Below, piece by piece: positions 8,391 to 21,854 of a stretch of DNA of 64,000 nucleotides. Numbering within the stretch: position 1 is the stretch's first letter; each line of letters starts with the position of its first letter. Position numbers and translations under genes: made by a program. The notes beneath the pieces were generated by a model, which saw nothing but the letters and a program-made list of their open reading frames with translations, was not told where the DNA came from and searched no databases. Location of the stretch: contig NZ_JAFNJS010000001.1 in NCBI RefSeq assembly GCF_019024325.1, positions 1,282,369 through 1,346,368 on the forward strand. The letters are read 5' to 3'. Source of the stretch: Falsiroseomonas tokyonensis. Lineage in GTDB: Bacteria; Pseudomonadota; Alphaproteobacteria; Acetobacterales; Acetobacteraceae.

Positions 8391-9317
8391 ATGGACGCGA
8401 CGCTGGCCACCGTCCTGGGCGTTCTCGGCCTGCTGCTGTGGCTGGCGGGCGCCTGGCTGCTGCTGGGCCGTTCCCCGCGGGAGGAGGAGATCACCGCCCG
8501 CCTGCGCGCGCTGCGCGACGGCGGCACGCCGGTGCCGGGTGCGATGATCAGCGGGCGGTCGATGCTGCTCGGCGCATTGCGTCGGGTCGGGGAGGTGCTG
8601 CGCGACCGCGCCATCCTCTCGGCCACGGACCTCGCGGATCTCGAACGCACGGTCGCCGCCGCGGGCTACAACCCACGCCGCGCCGTCTCGGTCTTCATCG
8701 GCACCAAGGCGACCTTGTTCCTCGCCCTGCCCGGCGCCGGTCTCGGCCTTGCGACGCTGCAGGGCGATGGCAACGAAGTGACCTTCACGCTGGTGGCCGC
8801 GGTCGTCGGGCTGATGGGCCCCAACTGGGTCCTGGGCTTCATGCGCCGGTCCTACGTGGCCGCGCTGCGGCGCGGCGTGTCGGATGCGCTGGACCTGCTG
8901 GTGGTCTGCGCGGAAGCGGGGCTCGGCCTCGATTCCGCGGTGGACCGCGTGGCGCGCGAGCTCGGCCCCTCGAACCGCGCGGTCGCCGGCGAATTCGCCC
9001 TGCTGGCGCATGAACTGCGCGTCCTGCCGGATCGCCGCATGGCGCTCGAGCGTCTGTCGGAGCGGGCGCCGATCGACACCTTGCAGCGCCTGGCGGGCAC
9101 CCTCTCGCAGACCTTCCGCTTCGGCACGCCACTGGCGCAGGCACTGCGCATCCTGGCGGCCGAATGCCGGCAGGATCGCATGCTGCGGCTGGAGACGAAG
9201 GCAGCGCGGTTGCCCGCGATGATGGTGCTGCCGCTGATCCTGTTCATCATGCCCTGCCTGTTCATCGTGCTGGTGGGGCCCGCGATCATCACGCTGTCCG
9301 AGCGAATGGGAGGCTGA
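8391..9317 (+). CDS. tadC: Inner-membrane platform protein TadC
   Basis: A 308-residue partner of TadB, also with a T2SSF domain (about 160-285: SDALDLLVVCAEAGLGLDSAV; GTLSQTFRFGTPLAQALRIL) between N- and C-terminal hydrophobic segments. It has the usual TadC length and position. The C-terminal segment (MMVLPLILFIMPCLFIVLVG) is strongly hydrophobic. Downstream tadD begins 3 nt after the stop, behind a GGGAGG ribosome site. Confidence 0.93.
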   Translation: MDATLATVLGVLGLLLWLAGAWLLLGRSPREEEITARLRALRDGGTPVPGAMISGRSMLLGALRRVGEVLRDRAILSATDLADLERTVAAAGYNPRRAVSVFIGTKATLFLALPGAGLGLATLQGDGNEVTFTLVAAVVGLMGPNWVLGFMRRSYVAALRRGVSDALDLLVVCAEAGLGLDSAVDRVARELGPSNRAVAGEFALLAHELRVLPDRRMALERLSERAPIDTLQRLAGTLSQTFRFGTPLAQALRILAAECRQDRMLRLETKAARLPAMMVLPLILFIMPCLFIVLVGPAIITLSERMGG

Positions 9318-9320
9318 CGC

Positions 9321-10010
9321 ATGGCTGGATTCCGGGGATGGCCGGGCCTTCTGCTGCTGGCCGGGCTGGCTGGCTGCGCCGGGGCGGCGTCGCCCGGCGC
9401 CGACGTGTCGGCGCGGCTTCGCGTGGCCGCTGTCGCGGAAGCCTCCGGGCAGTCCGAGATCGCCGTCTCGGTCCTGTCCTCCCTGGCTGCGTCGGCGCCG
9501 GACAACACGGAGGTGCAGGCCCGCTTCGCACGCAGCCTGATCCAGGCCGGCAATCTCGCCGAGGCCGAGGCGGTGCTGATGCGGACGCTCCGCGCCCGGC
9601 CCGGCGACGCGCGGGCGCTGCGCGAGCTCGGCCGGATGCGGCTGCTCGAGGGTCGCGCGGCGGAGGCGCTGGATGCCTTCCGCACGGTGCTGGCCGCGGC
9701 GCCGCGGGACGTGCCGTCGCTCGTCGGGTCCGGCGTGGCGCTCGACCTGCTCGGGCGCGAGGAGGCGAAGGCGAGCTACGCAGCCGCGCTGGCACTGGAA
9801 CCCGGCAATTTGGCCGCCGCGAACAATCTGGCGCTTTCCCTGCTGCTGGCGGACCGACCGGCCGAGGCTGTCGCGCTGCTCGGCCCGCTGGCGCGCCGCC
9901 ACGACGCGCCAGAGCGGGTGAGGAACAACCTCGCCGTGGCCGAGGCCGCGACAGCCGGTGCGAGCGGTGTGGCCCTGAGGGGCAGCTCGGGTTCGACGTC
10001 TCTCCGCTGA
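9321..10010 (+). CDS. tadD: TPR-containing pilus assembly lipoprotein TadD
   Basis: A 229-residue lipoprotein whose signal peptide ends in a lipobox (LLAGLAGCAG, Cys at about residue 19). At least four tetratricopeptide-like helical pairs follow (about 45-215; for example NTEVQARFARSLIQAGNLAEAEAVL, about residues 63-87). TadD is thought to serve as a periplasmic or outer-membrane scaffold for the secretin. It is the last gene of the tad operon here; a decayed recombinase fragment begins directly after its stop. Confidence 0.9.
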   Translation: MAGFRGWPGLLLLAGLAGCAGAASPGADVSARLRVAAVAEASGQSEIAVSVLSSLAASAPDNTEVQARFARSLIQAGNLAEAEAVLMRTLRARPGDARALRELGRMRLLEGRAAEALDAFRTVLAAAPRDVPSLVGSGVALDLLGREEAKASYAAALALEPGNLAAANNLALSLLLADRPAEAVALLGPLARRHDAPERVRNNLAVAEAATAGASGVALRGSSGSTSLR

Positions 10011-10020
10011 TCATGAAGGC

Positions 10021-10300
10021 CGGGCTTGGCCTGGCCTGCACCTTCCGGCCTGGGTCCGCCGCGGACCGCCCGAGGCGCGGGTCTGCGAGGCGCTCGGGCG
10101 CGAGCTGATGGACCCGGAGCTGGCCGGGGACAACGCCACCGCGGCGCTCGAGGCAGCCCGGACCCTGATCGAGCGGGTGGTCGTCTCGCCGCCGGACGGC
10201 GACGGCGGGCCGCCCGGGATCGCATGGGTCGGAGCCTTCGGGGCGATGCGGGCGCTGGGCGGCGCCGTGCTACCGGTCGTTATTCGTGGGCGGACGGGAC
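10021..10300 (+). pseudogene. C-terminal remnant of a large serine recombinase
   Basis: The region between tadD and metX (10011-10396) has no intact gene. One forward frame from about 10021 still reads like the extreme C-terminus of large serine recombinases: a GLHLPAW...RVCEALGRELMDPE stretch, then AARTLIERVVVSPPDG and a short basic-acidic tail ending near 10290. This matches the familiar layout of an EALRALIxxVVLxP motif before the final beta strands. The catalytic and DNA-binding parts are absent. It is probably the scar of a departed mobile element at the end of the tad operon. The call rests on motif memory only. Confidence 0.5.
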
Positions 10301-10396
10301 CGCTACGCGCAAGGCCCGCCTGCCGTTCGGCTGAAGGAGATCTCCGAGGGCAGAGCCCACCCTGCGAGGCCCCTCAGCGCAGCACCACCCCGGCCC

Positions 10397-11536
10397 TCAG
10401 ACCCCCACCCGTTCGGCCGCCCCGCGCAGGAAGCCGCCAAGGGCGCGGTGGAAGACGGGCTCGTCGAGCAGGAAGGCGTCGTGGCCTTTGTCGGTCGAGA
10501 TTTCGATGAAGGAGGTATTGGCGGCGGCGGCGTTCAGGGCGCGGACCAGGGCGCGGGATTCCTCGGTGGGGAACAGCCAGTCGCTGCTGAAGGAGGCGAC
10601 GAGGAATCGGGTGGTTGTGTTGCGGAAGGCGGCGGGCAGGTCGCCGCCGTGTTCCGAGGCCAGGTCGAAGTAGTCCATGGCCCGGGTGATGGTCAGGTAG
10701 CTGTTGGCGTCGAAGCGGTGGACGAAGGTGCTGCCCTGGTAGCGCAGGTAGCTTTCCACCTCGAAGACGTCCTCGAGGAAGGTGAGGGCGGAGGCGCCGC
10801 GCAGCCGGCGGCCGAATTTGCGGCCGAGGGCGGCTTCCGAGAGGTAGGTGATATGCGCCACCATCCGCGCCACGGACAGGCCCTTGGCCGGGATGCGCCC
10901 GTCTTCCCAGTAGCGGCCGCCGACCCAGTCCGGGTCGCCGTGGATGGCGGCGCGGCCGACCTCGTGGAAGGCGATGTTCTGGGCGGAGTGGTAGGCGGCG
11001 CAGGCGATGGGGGCGGCGGCGGCGACCATCTCCGGGTAGGTGGCGGCCCATTCCAGCACCTGCATGCCGCCCATGGATCCGCCGACCACCGCCAGCAGCC
11101 GTGCGATGCCAAGGTGGTCCACAAGCAGCTTCTGGGCGCGGACCATGTCGCGGATGGTGATGGAGGGGAAGTCGGTGCCGTAGGGCCGCGTCCCGTCCGG
11201 CATGGGCTCGGCGGGGCCGGAGGAGCCCATGCAGCCGCCCAGGACATTGGCGCAGATGACGAAGTAGCGGTCGGTATCAACCGGCTTGCCGGGGCCGACC
11301 ACGGCTTCCCACCAGCCCGGCTTGCCGGTGATGGGGTGGCGTTCGGCCACGTATTGGTCGCCGGTCAGGGCGTGGCAGACCAGCACGGCATTGCTGCGCT
11401 GGGCGTTCAGCTTGCCGTAGGTGCGGTAGGCGACGGCCAGCGGTGCGATGACCGCCCCGGAATCGAGTGCCAGCCCCGCCGGGAAGATGGCGCGCTGGTG
11501 GTCGATCTGCGGCGTGCGGGCGAGTGCCTCGGTCAT
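10397..11536 (-). CDS. metX: Homoserine O-acetyltransferase
   Basis: A 379-residue alpha/beta-hydrolase-fold acyltransferase that acetylates (in some members succinylates) homoserine as the first step of methionine synthesis. The nucleophile elbow GGSMGG puts the catalytic Ser at residue 154. The C-terminal Asp ([11 protein letters not shown]) and His ([10 protein letters not shown]) complete the triad. The ATG at 11536 gives the conserved N-terminus; the frame is open further upstream but lacks a better start. No SAM riboswitch is visible upstream, and the usual partner metW is not adjacent. It is transcribed away from hisC. Confidence 0.93.
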   Translation of the reverse strand: MTEALARTPQIDHQRAIFPAGLALDSGAVIAPLAVAYRTYGKLNAQRSNAVLVCHALTGDQYVAERHPITGKPGWWEAVVGPGKPVDTDRYFVICANVLGGCMGSSGPAEPMPDGTRPYGTDFPSITIRDMVRAQKLLVDHLGIARLLAVVGGSMGGMQVLEWAATYPEMVAAAAPIACAAYHSAQNIAFHEVGRAAIHGDPDWVGGRYWEDGRIPAKGLSVARMVAHITYLSEAALGRKFGRRLRGASALTFLEDVFEVESYLRYQGSTFVHRFDANSYLTITRAMDYFDLASEHGGDLPAAFRNTTTRFLVASFSSDWLFPTEESRALVRALNAAAANTSFIEISTDKGHDAFLLDEPVFHRALGGFLRGAAERVGV

Positions 11537-11661
11537 GCAATCCCGGGGGTCTTGAACGGGCCGAGAAATAGGGCCGCGGATCCCGGGGGGCAACCGCTGC
11601 CTTGGCGGGGGGCTGTGCTGCGTCTATGCAGGGCGCCCCTCTTCCAGCCGGAACAGCCCCC

Positions 11662-12747
11662 ATGAGCGTCATGCCGCGCCCGTCCATCCTCTCGGTGGAG
11701 CCCTATGTCGGCGGCGAATCCAAGGTGCCGGGGGTGAATCGCATCATCAAGCTCTCCTCCAACGAGGGGGCTTTCGGCCCGCCGCCGGGCGCGATCGCGG
11801 CCATCACCCAGGCGGCGAGGGAGGCGCATCGCTACCCGGATGGCGGCGCCAAGGCGCTGCGGGAGGCGATCGGCGCCCGCTTCGGGCTGAATCCGGAGCA
11901 GATCGTCTGCGGCAATGGCTCGGACGAGATCCTCACCCTGCTGATCCTGGCCTATGGCGGGGAGGGGACGGAGATCGTCATGTCCGCTCATGGCTTCCTG
12001 ATGTACGACCTGGCCGGCCGCTGGTCCGGCTGCCGCGTCATCAAGGTGCCGGAGAAGGATCTGCGGGCCGATGTGGACGGCCTGCTGGCTGCGGTCGGGC
12101 CGCGCACGAAACTGCTGTTCCTGGCCAATCCGAACAACCCCACGGGCAGCATTTTGGCGCAGTCCGAGCTGGTGCGGCTGCGCCGGGGGCTGCCGGGGGA
12201 TGTGCTGCTGGTGCTGGATTCGGCTTACGCGGAGTATGTCACGCTGCCGGATTACGACCCGGGCCAGGCGCTGGTCGATGCCGGCGACAACACGGTGATG
12301 ACCCGCACCTTCTCCAAGATCTTTGGGCTCGGCGGCATGCGGCTGGGCTGGTGCTATGCGCCGCCGGCGGTGGTGGATGTGCTGGGCCGGGTGCGCGGGC
12401 CCTTCAATGTGAGTGGCGCGGCCATGGTCGCCGGCATCGCGGCGCTGGCGGAGCCGGGCTGGATCGAGGCCTCGGTCGCGCACAATACCGAATGGCGCGG
12501 CAAGGTGGCGGCGGCGCTGGAGGCGGCGGGGCTGAAGGTCTGGCCGAGCCAGGGCAATTTCCTCCTCGTCGATTTCGGCGCGGCGGAGCGGGCCAAGGCA
12601 GCCGATGCGCATCTGCGCGGCCGCGGGCTGATCGTGCGCGCCATGGGGTCCTACGGCCTGGCGGCCTGCCTGCGCATCACCATCGGCACCGCCGAGGAAT
12701 GTCAGATGGTGATCGAGGCGCTGACCGAATTCTGCCGAAATGGCTGA
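11662..12747 (+). CDS. hisC: Histidinol-phosphate aminotransferase
   Basis: A 361-residue class I/II PLP-dependent aminotransferase. The Schiff-base lysine is K219 in [24 protein letters not shown] and the [14 protein letters not shown] substrate-binding segment are typical of HisC. In alphaproteobacteria the hisC-tyrC pair often serves both histidine synthesis and transamination in the aromatic pathway, and here tyrC overlaps its end by 8 nt. I chose the ATG at 11662, since the conserved part begins about ten residues later; an ATG at 11626 is also possible. Confidence 0.92.
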   Translation: MSVMPRPSILSVEPYVGGESKVPGVNRIIKLSSNEGAFGPPPGAIAAITQAAREAHRYPDGGAKALREAIGARFGLNPEQIVCGNGSDEILTLLILAYGGEGTEIVMSAHGFLMYDLAGRWSGCRVIKVPEKDLRADVDGLLAAVGPRTKLLFLANPNNPTGSILAQSELVRLRRGLPGDVLLVLDSAYAEYVTLPDYDPGQALVDAGDNTVMTRTFSKIFGLGGMRLGWCYAPPAVVDVLGRVRGPFNVSGAAMVAGIAALAEPGWIEASVAHNTEWRGKVAAALEAAGLKVWPSQGNFLLVDFGAAERAKAADAHLRGRGLIVRAMGSYGLAACLRITIGTAEECQMVIEALTEFCRNG

Positions 12748-13627
12748 GCCTCTCTTCGACCGGCTCTGCCTGCTCGGCGTCGGGCTGATCGGCTCCTCCA
12801 TCGCCCGCGTGGCCCGGCAGCGGGGCGACCTGGCCCGCACGGTGGTGGCGCATGCCAAGACGCCGGCGACGCTGGACCGGGTGCGGGAACTCGGCATCGC
12901 CGATGTGGTGGAGGCCGATGCGGCGCGCGCGGTGCAGGGCGCCGATTGCGTGATCTTCTGCGTGCCCGTGGGCGCGAATGCGGCGGTGATGGCCCAGGTC
13001 GCGCCGCATCTGAAGCCGGGGGCCATCGTCACCGATGTCGGCTCCACCAAGATGAGCGTGTTCCGCGACCTCGGCCCGCTGCTGCCCAAGGGGGTGCACC
13101 TGGTGCCGGCGCATCCCATGGCGGGCACGGAATTCTCCGGCCCCGATGCCGGCTTCCCCGAGCTGTTCCAGGGCCGCTACACCATCCTGACGCCCCTGCC
13201 GGACGCCGACCCGGCGGCGGTGGAGAAGGTGCGGGAGCTGTGGCGCCGCTGCGGCAGTATGATCGAGACGATGGATCCGGCGACGCATGACAAGGTGGTG
13301 GCCATCGTCAGCCACCTGCCGCATCTGCTGGCCTTCACCATCTGCTCCACCGCCGATGACCTGGCAGAGGAAACGAAGGAGCAGGTGCTGAAATTCGCCG
13401 CCTCCGGTTTTCGGGACTTCACCCGCATCGCGGCCAGCGATCCCACCATGTGGCGCGACGTCTTCCTGAACAACCGGGAGGCGCTGCTGGAGATGCTGGC
13501 CCGCTTCACCGAGGACGCGCAGGCACTGGGCCGCGCCGTGCGCTGGGGCGAGTCCGGCTTCATCGAGGACCGCATCCAGCGTGGCCGGAAGATCCGCAAG
13601 GGGCTGATCGAGCGCAAGCAGGCCTGA
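12740..13627 (+). CDS. tyrC: Prephenate/arogenate dehydrogenase
   Basis: A 295-residue NAD(P)-dependent dehydrogenase of tyrosine synthesis (prephenate or arogenate to hydroxyphenylpyruvate or tyrosine). The N-terminal Rossmann motif is LGVGLIGSS (12-20). The catalytic and substrate region shows DVGSTK and HPMAG ([15 protein letters not shown]), both hallmarks of the TyrA family. There is no chorismate mutase or ACT domain. It is translationally coupled to hisC. A broken second copy of its 3' part lies at 14290-14497. Confidence 0.93.
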   Translation: MAEPLFDRLCLLGVGLIGSSIARVARQRGDLARTVVAHAKTPATLDRVRELGIADVVEADAARAVQGADCVIFCVPVGANAAVMAQVAPHLKPGAIVTDVGSTKMSVFRDLGPLLPKGVHLVPAHPMAGTEFSGPDAGFPELFQGRYTILTPLPDADPAAVEKVRELWRRCGSMIETMDPATHDKVVAIVSHLPHLLAFTICSTADDLAEETKEQVLKFAASGFRDFTRIAASDPTMWRDVFLNNREALLEMLARFTEDAQALGRAVRWGESGFIEDRIQRGRKIRKGLIERKQA

Positions 13628-13722
13628 GGGTCCGCCCAGCACCCTCCCGGCTGCGTCCTGCCTGGATCGGCGGATGCGGGAAGCAGGGCCTTCCTGCTCC
13701 CGCGGCAATCGGCGGATCGGAT

Positions 13723-14091
13723 CTAGCCGCAGGTGATCCGCACCGCAGGGATCACCGCGCTCCACTGCGGGTTGGGGCTACCGGCCGCCGCCTGGTGCAT
13801 GAACAGGCCATAGGAGGTCGGCGAAGCGGAGACGAGGAGCTGCGCATCGACGGGGGGATAGGGCGAGAGGTTGAATTGCAGCCGGATTCGTTGGGCGCCG
13901 CCGGTGTTCCGGATATCCGCCCGGTAGATCGTTTTCCTCAGCTGGGGCTGCGCGCGATTGGCGGGCGCCATCGCGAAATCCACCAGCACCCTGCCGTCGC
14001 AATAGAGATGGGCCGCCTGTGCCGGAGCAGCCAGCGTTGCAAGCGCGAGCCCAGCCGCGGCAACCAGGCCGATCCGATGCAGCGTCTTCAT
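13723..14091 (-). CDS. Small secreted protein of unknown function
   Basis: A 122-residue product with a clear Sec signal peptide (residues 1-26: basic start, leucine/alanine core, ending AQAA). The mature part of about 95 residues is hydrophilic, contains two cysteines (C31 and the penultimate C121) that could pair, and has no domain I recognise. It stands alone and antisense to its neighbours, wedged between intact tyrC and a decayed tyrC fragment, so it probably arrived with the rearrangement that produced the duplication. Confidence 0.6.
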   Translation of the reverse strand: MKTLHRIGLVAAAGLALATLAAPAQAAHLYCDGRVLVDFAMAPANRAQPQLRKTIYRADIRNTGGAQRIRLQFNLSPYPPVDAQLLVSASPTSYGLFMHQAAAGSPNPQWSAVIPAVRITCG

Positions 14092-14289
14092 GGTGAATTC
14101 CCCTTTGCGTGGCGCGACGGTAGGGGGAACCGGTGCCGTGTTACCAATTCATTCGAAGGCAAATGGCGTCAGCCTCGCCTATGGACCGAATAGGACATCC
14201 CTGCATGCGCGAACCGCCGCGCAGGGATACCCTGTCTGGCTGCCACTGGGCCGCGCAGCGCCAATGGGCGACCAGGCCCGCCGAAAGGC

Positions 14290-14497
14290 CCCGGGGCCGG
14301 CTTCACGGAGCTGTTCCAGGGCCGCTACACTATCCTGGCCCCGCTGCTGGAGCATGATCGAGACGATGGATCCGGCGACGCAAGACAAGGTGGTGGCGAT
14401 CGTCAGCCACCTGCCGCATCCATCCGGCTTCATCGAGGATCGCATCCAACGCGGCCGCAGGATCCGCCAGGGTCTGATCAAGCGCAAGCAGGCTTGA
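14290..14497 (+). pseudogene. Decayed partial copy of tyrC
   Basis: Three collinear blocks of the tyrC 3' half recur here with substitutions. A block round [10 protein letters not shown] matches about 13149-13200, [23 protein letters not shown] matches about 13255-13325, and [19 protein letters not shown] matches the last 75 bp of tyrC. The sequence between blocks (roughly 45 and 225 bp of tyrC) has been lost, so no functional enzyme is encoded. The fragment ends with the same lysine-glutamine-alanine-stop as tyrC, right before the LOG-family gene. The rest of the 14092-14505 spacer shows no gene. Confidence 0.8.
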
Positions 14498-14505
14498 GCA
14501 GCGAC

Positions 14506-15369
14506 ATGGCCAAGGCCGCCCCCCCAAAACCCAACCGCAGCACCCTGCTGGCGGTGGAGGATATGGAATTCCTGCTGCGGGACGAGATGCGCTCGGCCCG
14601 CTTCGGCATGGAATACCTGAAGGCGGAGCTGGCGCTGCGCGACTGGGGCGTGCGCTCCACCATCGTGGTCTTCGGCAGCGCCCGGGTGCCGAGCCCGGAG
14701 GAGGCGGAACGCACGCTCGCCGCGGCCGAGGGGCCGGAGGCGCAGCGCTTGGCCCAGCAGCGGCTGGACTTCTCCACCCACTACGACAAGGCCCGCGCCT
14801 TCGCCCGCATTGTCAGCCTGCGCGGCGGGGCGCTGGCCGAAAGCGGTGGGCCGCGGGACAATGTGATCGCGACCGGCGGCGGGCCGGGCATCATGGCGGC
14901 GGCCAATCGCGGCGCGGCCGATGTCGGCGCGCCCTCCATCGGCTTCAACATCACCCTGCCGCATGAGCAGGCGCCGAATGAATGGTCGACGCCGGCGCTG
15001 ACCTTCCGCTTCCACTATTTCGCCATGCGCAAGATGCACCTGGCGATGCGGGCCAATGCGCTGGCGGTCTTCCCCGGCGGCTTCGGCACCTTCGACGAAC
15101 TCTTCGAACTGCTGACCCTGGTGCAGTCCCGCAAGACGGGTCCGCTGCCCATCGTGCTCTTCGGCAGCGCCTATTGGAACGAGGTGGTGGATTTCCGGGC
15201 CATGGCCCGGCACGGCATGATCGACCCGGCGGATCTCGACCTGTTCGAGGTGGTAGACGAGCCGGAGGAGGGCTGGGCGGCGCTGGTCCGCCGCGGCCTG
15301 AAGGCCCATACGCCCCCAACCGACCGGCCGGCGGCAGTCGCGGCGCCCAGGCGGCGTCCTCGCGGCTGA
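14506..15369 (+). CDS. LOG-family nucleotide hydrolase
   Basis: A 287-residue member of the LOG (Lonely Guy) / TIGR00730 Rossmann-like family, once annotated as lysine decarboxylase. The diagnostic PGGFGTFDE motif is present (about residues 190-198), together with GGGPGIMAAANRGA upstream. Related enzymes release adenine from AMP or cytokinin nucleotides. An N-terminal extension of about 50 residues precedes the core, as in the longer type II LOGs. The ATG at 14506 is preferred over a TTG at 14494. The true substrate cannot be read from sequence. Confidence 0.85.
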   Translation: MAKAAPPKPNRSTLLAVEDMEFLLRDEMRSARFGMEYLKAELALRDWGVRSTIVVFGSARVPSPEEAERTLAAAEGPEAQRLAQQRLDFSTHYDKARAFARIVSLRGGALAESGGPRDNVIATGGGPGIMAAANRGAADVGAPSIGFNITLPHEQAPNEWSTPALTFRFHYFAMRKMHLAMRANALAVFPGGFGTFDELFELLTLVQSRKTGPLPIVLFGSAYWNEVVDFRAMARHGMIDPADLDLFEVVDEPEEGWAALVRRGLKAHTPPTDRPAAVAAPRRRPRG

Positions 15370-15372
15370 GCC

Positions 15373-16593
15373 TCACCCCCGCCGACGCAGCACCAGCACC
15401 CCCGCCACCCCCTGCAGCGCCAGCGTAACCCAGAGCGCGGCCTCGGCCCCCGCTGCCTCCCGCAGCAGGCCGAAGGCGGCCGGAGCGAAGGCATAGAGCG
15501 CCTGGTTGATCGCCTGCATCAGCGCCACCACCCGCCCAACCTCGGCCGACGGAAACTCCGCCTGGACGATCAGCGGCGGCAGCGACAGCAGGTTGCCCAC
15601 CCCCAGCCCGAACAGGGCGCAGCCCGCCAGCAGCAGCGGCACGGATCCGCCGGCGGAGACCAGCGCCAGGCTGCCCGCCATCTGCACCGCGAAGGTGGCC
15701 GCCGCCGCCCAGCGCCGGCGCCGCCCGGCCGGCAGCACCCAGCCGGTGACGGTCCGGCCGAGCAGGGCGAAGACCGTGACCAGCGCCATGGCGAGCCCCG
15801 CCCCGCGCGGCCCCAGCGCCGGGACCAGCAGCGAAATTAGGTGCGTCACCAGCCCCATCTGCGCGAAAAGCCCCAAGGCGAAGGCCAGCGACAAGGCGCG
15901 GAACAGCGGGTCCCGCAGCAGCGCCCCCCGACTGCGCGCGGGCGCCGCCGGCGGCGCGGGCGGGGCCGCGCCGACCCGGCCATCCGGCTGCTGGCCGTAT
16001 TCCGCCGGCACCCGGGCCAGAACCCGCCCGGCCAGCGGCCAGACCACCGCCAGCAGCAGCGCCGCCACCACCGCGGTGGCCGTCCCGAAGCCGAAGCCCG
16101 CGATCAGCCAGGCCCAGAGCGGCACCATCAGGATGCCGCCGGCGCTCGCCCCGTTGAAGGCCATGGCGAGCGCCGCCGGCCGCCGCCGTTCGAACCAGGG
16201 GGAGAGCATGGCATTGATCGCCGCCCCGCTGGTCAGCGCCCAGCCCATGCCGGTCAGGGTGGCCGCGGCGAAGAGCAGGGCGGGAAGATGACCGAATCCC
16301 CATCCGAGCAGCCCGGCCGCCGAGGCCAGCGCCCCCGCCCGGGTCACCGCGGCGATGCCCCAGCGCCGGTGCCAGTCCGGCAGCCCCGCCACCAGCGCGG
16401 CCGCCACCAAAAAGTGCCAGGTGACCGCCGCCGAAAGCAGGCCCAGCCGCCAGCCGCGGTTTTCCGCCAAGGTGGCGATGAAGATACCGGGGCCGTAGAA
16501 GCCGATTCCCCAGGCGAAGACCGCCAGCAGGAAGGCGCCCGCCACCACGCGCCAGCCCTGGAACGATGCCTGCATGGGGCGATCCTGGGCCAT
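15373..16593 (-). CDS. MFS transporter
   Basis: A 406-residue major facilitator superfamily protein with about twelve hydrophobic segments and a central charged loop rich in Pro and Ala (about 205-225). The pattern GWRVVAGAFLLAVFAWGIGFYGPG in the first segment (about residues 13-36) and the NRGWRLGLLS loop recall the monocarboxylate/oxalate-formate antiporter-like branch. No substrate can be inferred. It converges on the LOG-family gene with a 3-bp gap and is divergent from atpH. An inner ATG at 16575 is an alternative start. Confidence 0.85.
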   Translation of the reverse strand: MAQDRPMQASFQGWRVVAGAFLLAVFAWGIGFYGPGIFIATLAENRGWRLGLLSAAVTWHFLVAAALVAGLPDWHRRWGIAAVTRAGALASAAGLLGWGFGHLPALLFAAATLTGMGWALTSGAAINAMLSPWFERRRPAALAMAFNGASAGGILMVPLWAWLIAGFGFGTATAVVAALLLAVVWPLAGRVLARVPAEYGQQPDGRVGAAPPAPPAAPARSRGALLRDPLFRALSLAFALGLFAQMGLVTHLISLLVPALGPRGAGLAMALVTVFALLGRTVTGWVLPAGRRRRWAAAATFAVQMAGSLALVSAGGSVPLLLAGCALFGLGVGNLLSLPPLIVQAEFPSAEVGRVVALMQAINQALYAFAPAAFGLLREAAGAEAALWVTLALQGVAGVLVLRRRG

Positions 16594-16753
16594 CCGGATG
16601 CGTCAGGGAAGCTGCCCAGGCGTTGGACATGTGTTGCCGCAACGCAATACGCATGCTAAGGCGCCGCCGCCGCATAAAGGGGGCGGTCACACCTGCCCCC
16701 CGGACCCGCGTGCCGCATTTCACGCTCCGACCAGAGACAGGACCGGGATCCCC

Positions 16754-17358
16754 TTGGCCTCCGAAGCGACCACCGTAACCTCGGCCTCCACCCAGGCCCC
16801 GAACCCCACCGGGCTGTCGGAGCGCTATGCGCTCGCGCTGCTCGGCATCGTCGATGACCTGCGCGCGACCGAGCCGGGTGCTGCGGACCGTATCGCGGCC
16901 GACCTCGAGCGTCTTTTCGGGCTCTGGCAGGGGGATGCGGGCTTCCGCGCCTTCGTCGCCGATCCGCGCCTGGATGCCGCCGAGCAGAAGCGCGCCATCT
17001 TCGCGGTGCTGGAACGGGCCGGGATCGGCACCGAGGTCCGCAACCTGCTGGGCGTGATGATCGTCAACCGGCGTCTCTCCGCCCTGCCGGCGGTCGCCGC
17101 CAGCTTCGGCGCGCTGCTCGCGGAACGCCGCGGCCAGCAGATCGCCACCGTCTCCACCGCCCATGGCCTGACCGACACGCAGCGCTCGCAGATCGTCGCG
17201 CGGCTGACGGAGGCCGGCTATTCCGGCGTGCAGTTGAAGGAAAACGTGGACCCGACCCTGCTGGGCGGCCTCGTGGTCCGGATCGGCTCGCGCCTCTATG
17301 ACAATTCTCTCAAGTCCAAGCTGCAGCGCCTGCAGTACGCCATGAAGGGGGCCGCCTG

Positions 17359-17359
<1 letters not shown>
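16754..17359 (+). CDS. atpH: ATP synthase F1 subunit delta
   Basis: A 201-residue peripheral-stalk subunit linking F1 to the b subunits. The N-terminal helical domain ([13 protein letters not shown]) and the C-terminal signature region ([25 protein letters not shown], about residues 162-186) are clear. No ATG lies near the expected N-terminus. A TTG at 16754 gives LASEATT... and a normal length, so it is the best start; upstream codons are unconvincing. The stop overlaps the start of atpA by one base. It heads the atpHAGDC operon; F0 genes are not in this window, as is usual in alphaproteobacteria. Confidence 0.9.
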
Positions 17360-18897
<1,538 letters not shown>

Positions 18898-18908
18898 GAT
18901 AGAGCGCA

Positions 18909-21240
<2,332 letters not shown>

Positions 21241-21307
21241 TTGAGCGGCCTGCCGGCGGAGGCGCCTGCCCCCGCCGGCTATCGACAGATTGAGGACAGG
21301 TTTCCCC

Positions 21308-21718
21308 ATGGCCACCTTCCAGCTCGAACTCGTCTCCCCGGAAAAGCTGCTGCTCAGCCGTGCGGTGGAGATGGCCGTGCTGCCCGCCGCCGAGGGCGAG
21401 ATGGGCGTGCTGCCCGGCCACGCGCCGATGATCGTCACCCTGCGCGGCGGGGTCATCGCGGTGACCGAGAACGGCCAGGTGACCGAGCGCCTCTACGTCG
21501 CCGGCGGCTTCGCCGAGGTGACGCCGGAGCGCTGCACCGTGCTGGCCGATGAGGCGACGCCGGTGGGCCAGCTTTCCAAGGCCGCTGCCGAGGCGCGCAT
21601 GCGGGACGCCGAGGCCGCCTATGCCGCCGCCGCGATGGAAACGCCCGAGAAGCGCGACGCCAGCATGGCCCGCCTGCTCTCGGCCCGCGCCATGGTGCAG
21701 GCCGCCGAGGCGGCCTGA
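21308..21718 (+). CDS. atpC: ATP synthase F1 subunit epsilon
   Basis: A 136-residue subunit with the N-terminal beta-sandwich (FQLELVSPEKLLLSR; GEMGVLPGHAPMIVTLR) and a C-terminal two-helix part that regulates rotation. The ATG at 21308 follows an AGGACAGG ribosome site. It is the last gene of the F1 operon; no strong intrinsic terminator is visible in the next 130 bp. Confidence 0.96.
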   Translation: MATFQLELVSPEKLLLSRAVEMAVLPAAEGEMGVLPGHAPMIVTLRGGVIAVTENGQVTERLYVAGGFAEVTPERCTVLADEATPVGQLSKAAAEARMRDAEAAYAAAAMETPEKRDASMARLLSARAMVQAAEAA

Positions 21719-21854
21719 CCGCCAGGCGCTATAACCGCTTGAATTCGGCACCCCGCCACAGAACATTATTCACGCCCGCCGCCGGCTGCCTCGCCGGCGC
21801 GGGTCGTCGCGCCGCGCGGTGCGGAACGCGCGCATCGGCCGGGCGGGATGCAGG

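Noticed and set aside
6378..9902. A 1174-codon reverse open frame opposite cpaF-tadD
   Set aside because: Shadow of four certain tad genes; composition is that of a wrong-frame translation.
11537..11661. Possible SAM riboswitch ahead of metX
   Set aside because: No SAM-II or SAM-I core sequence or pseudoknot pattern could be found in the 125-bp spacer.
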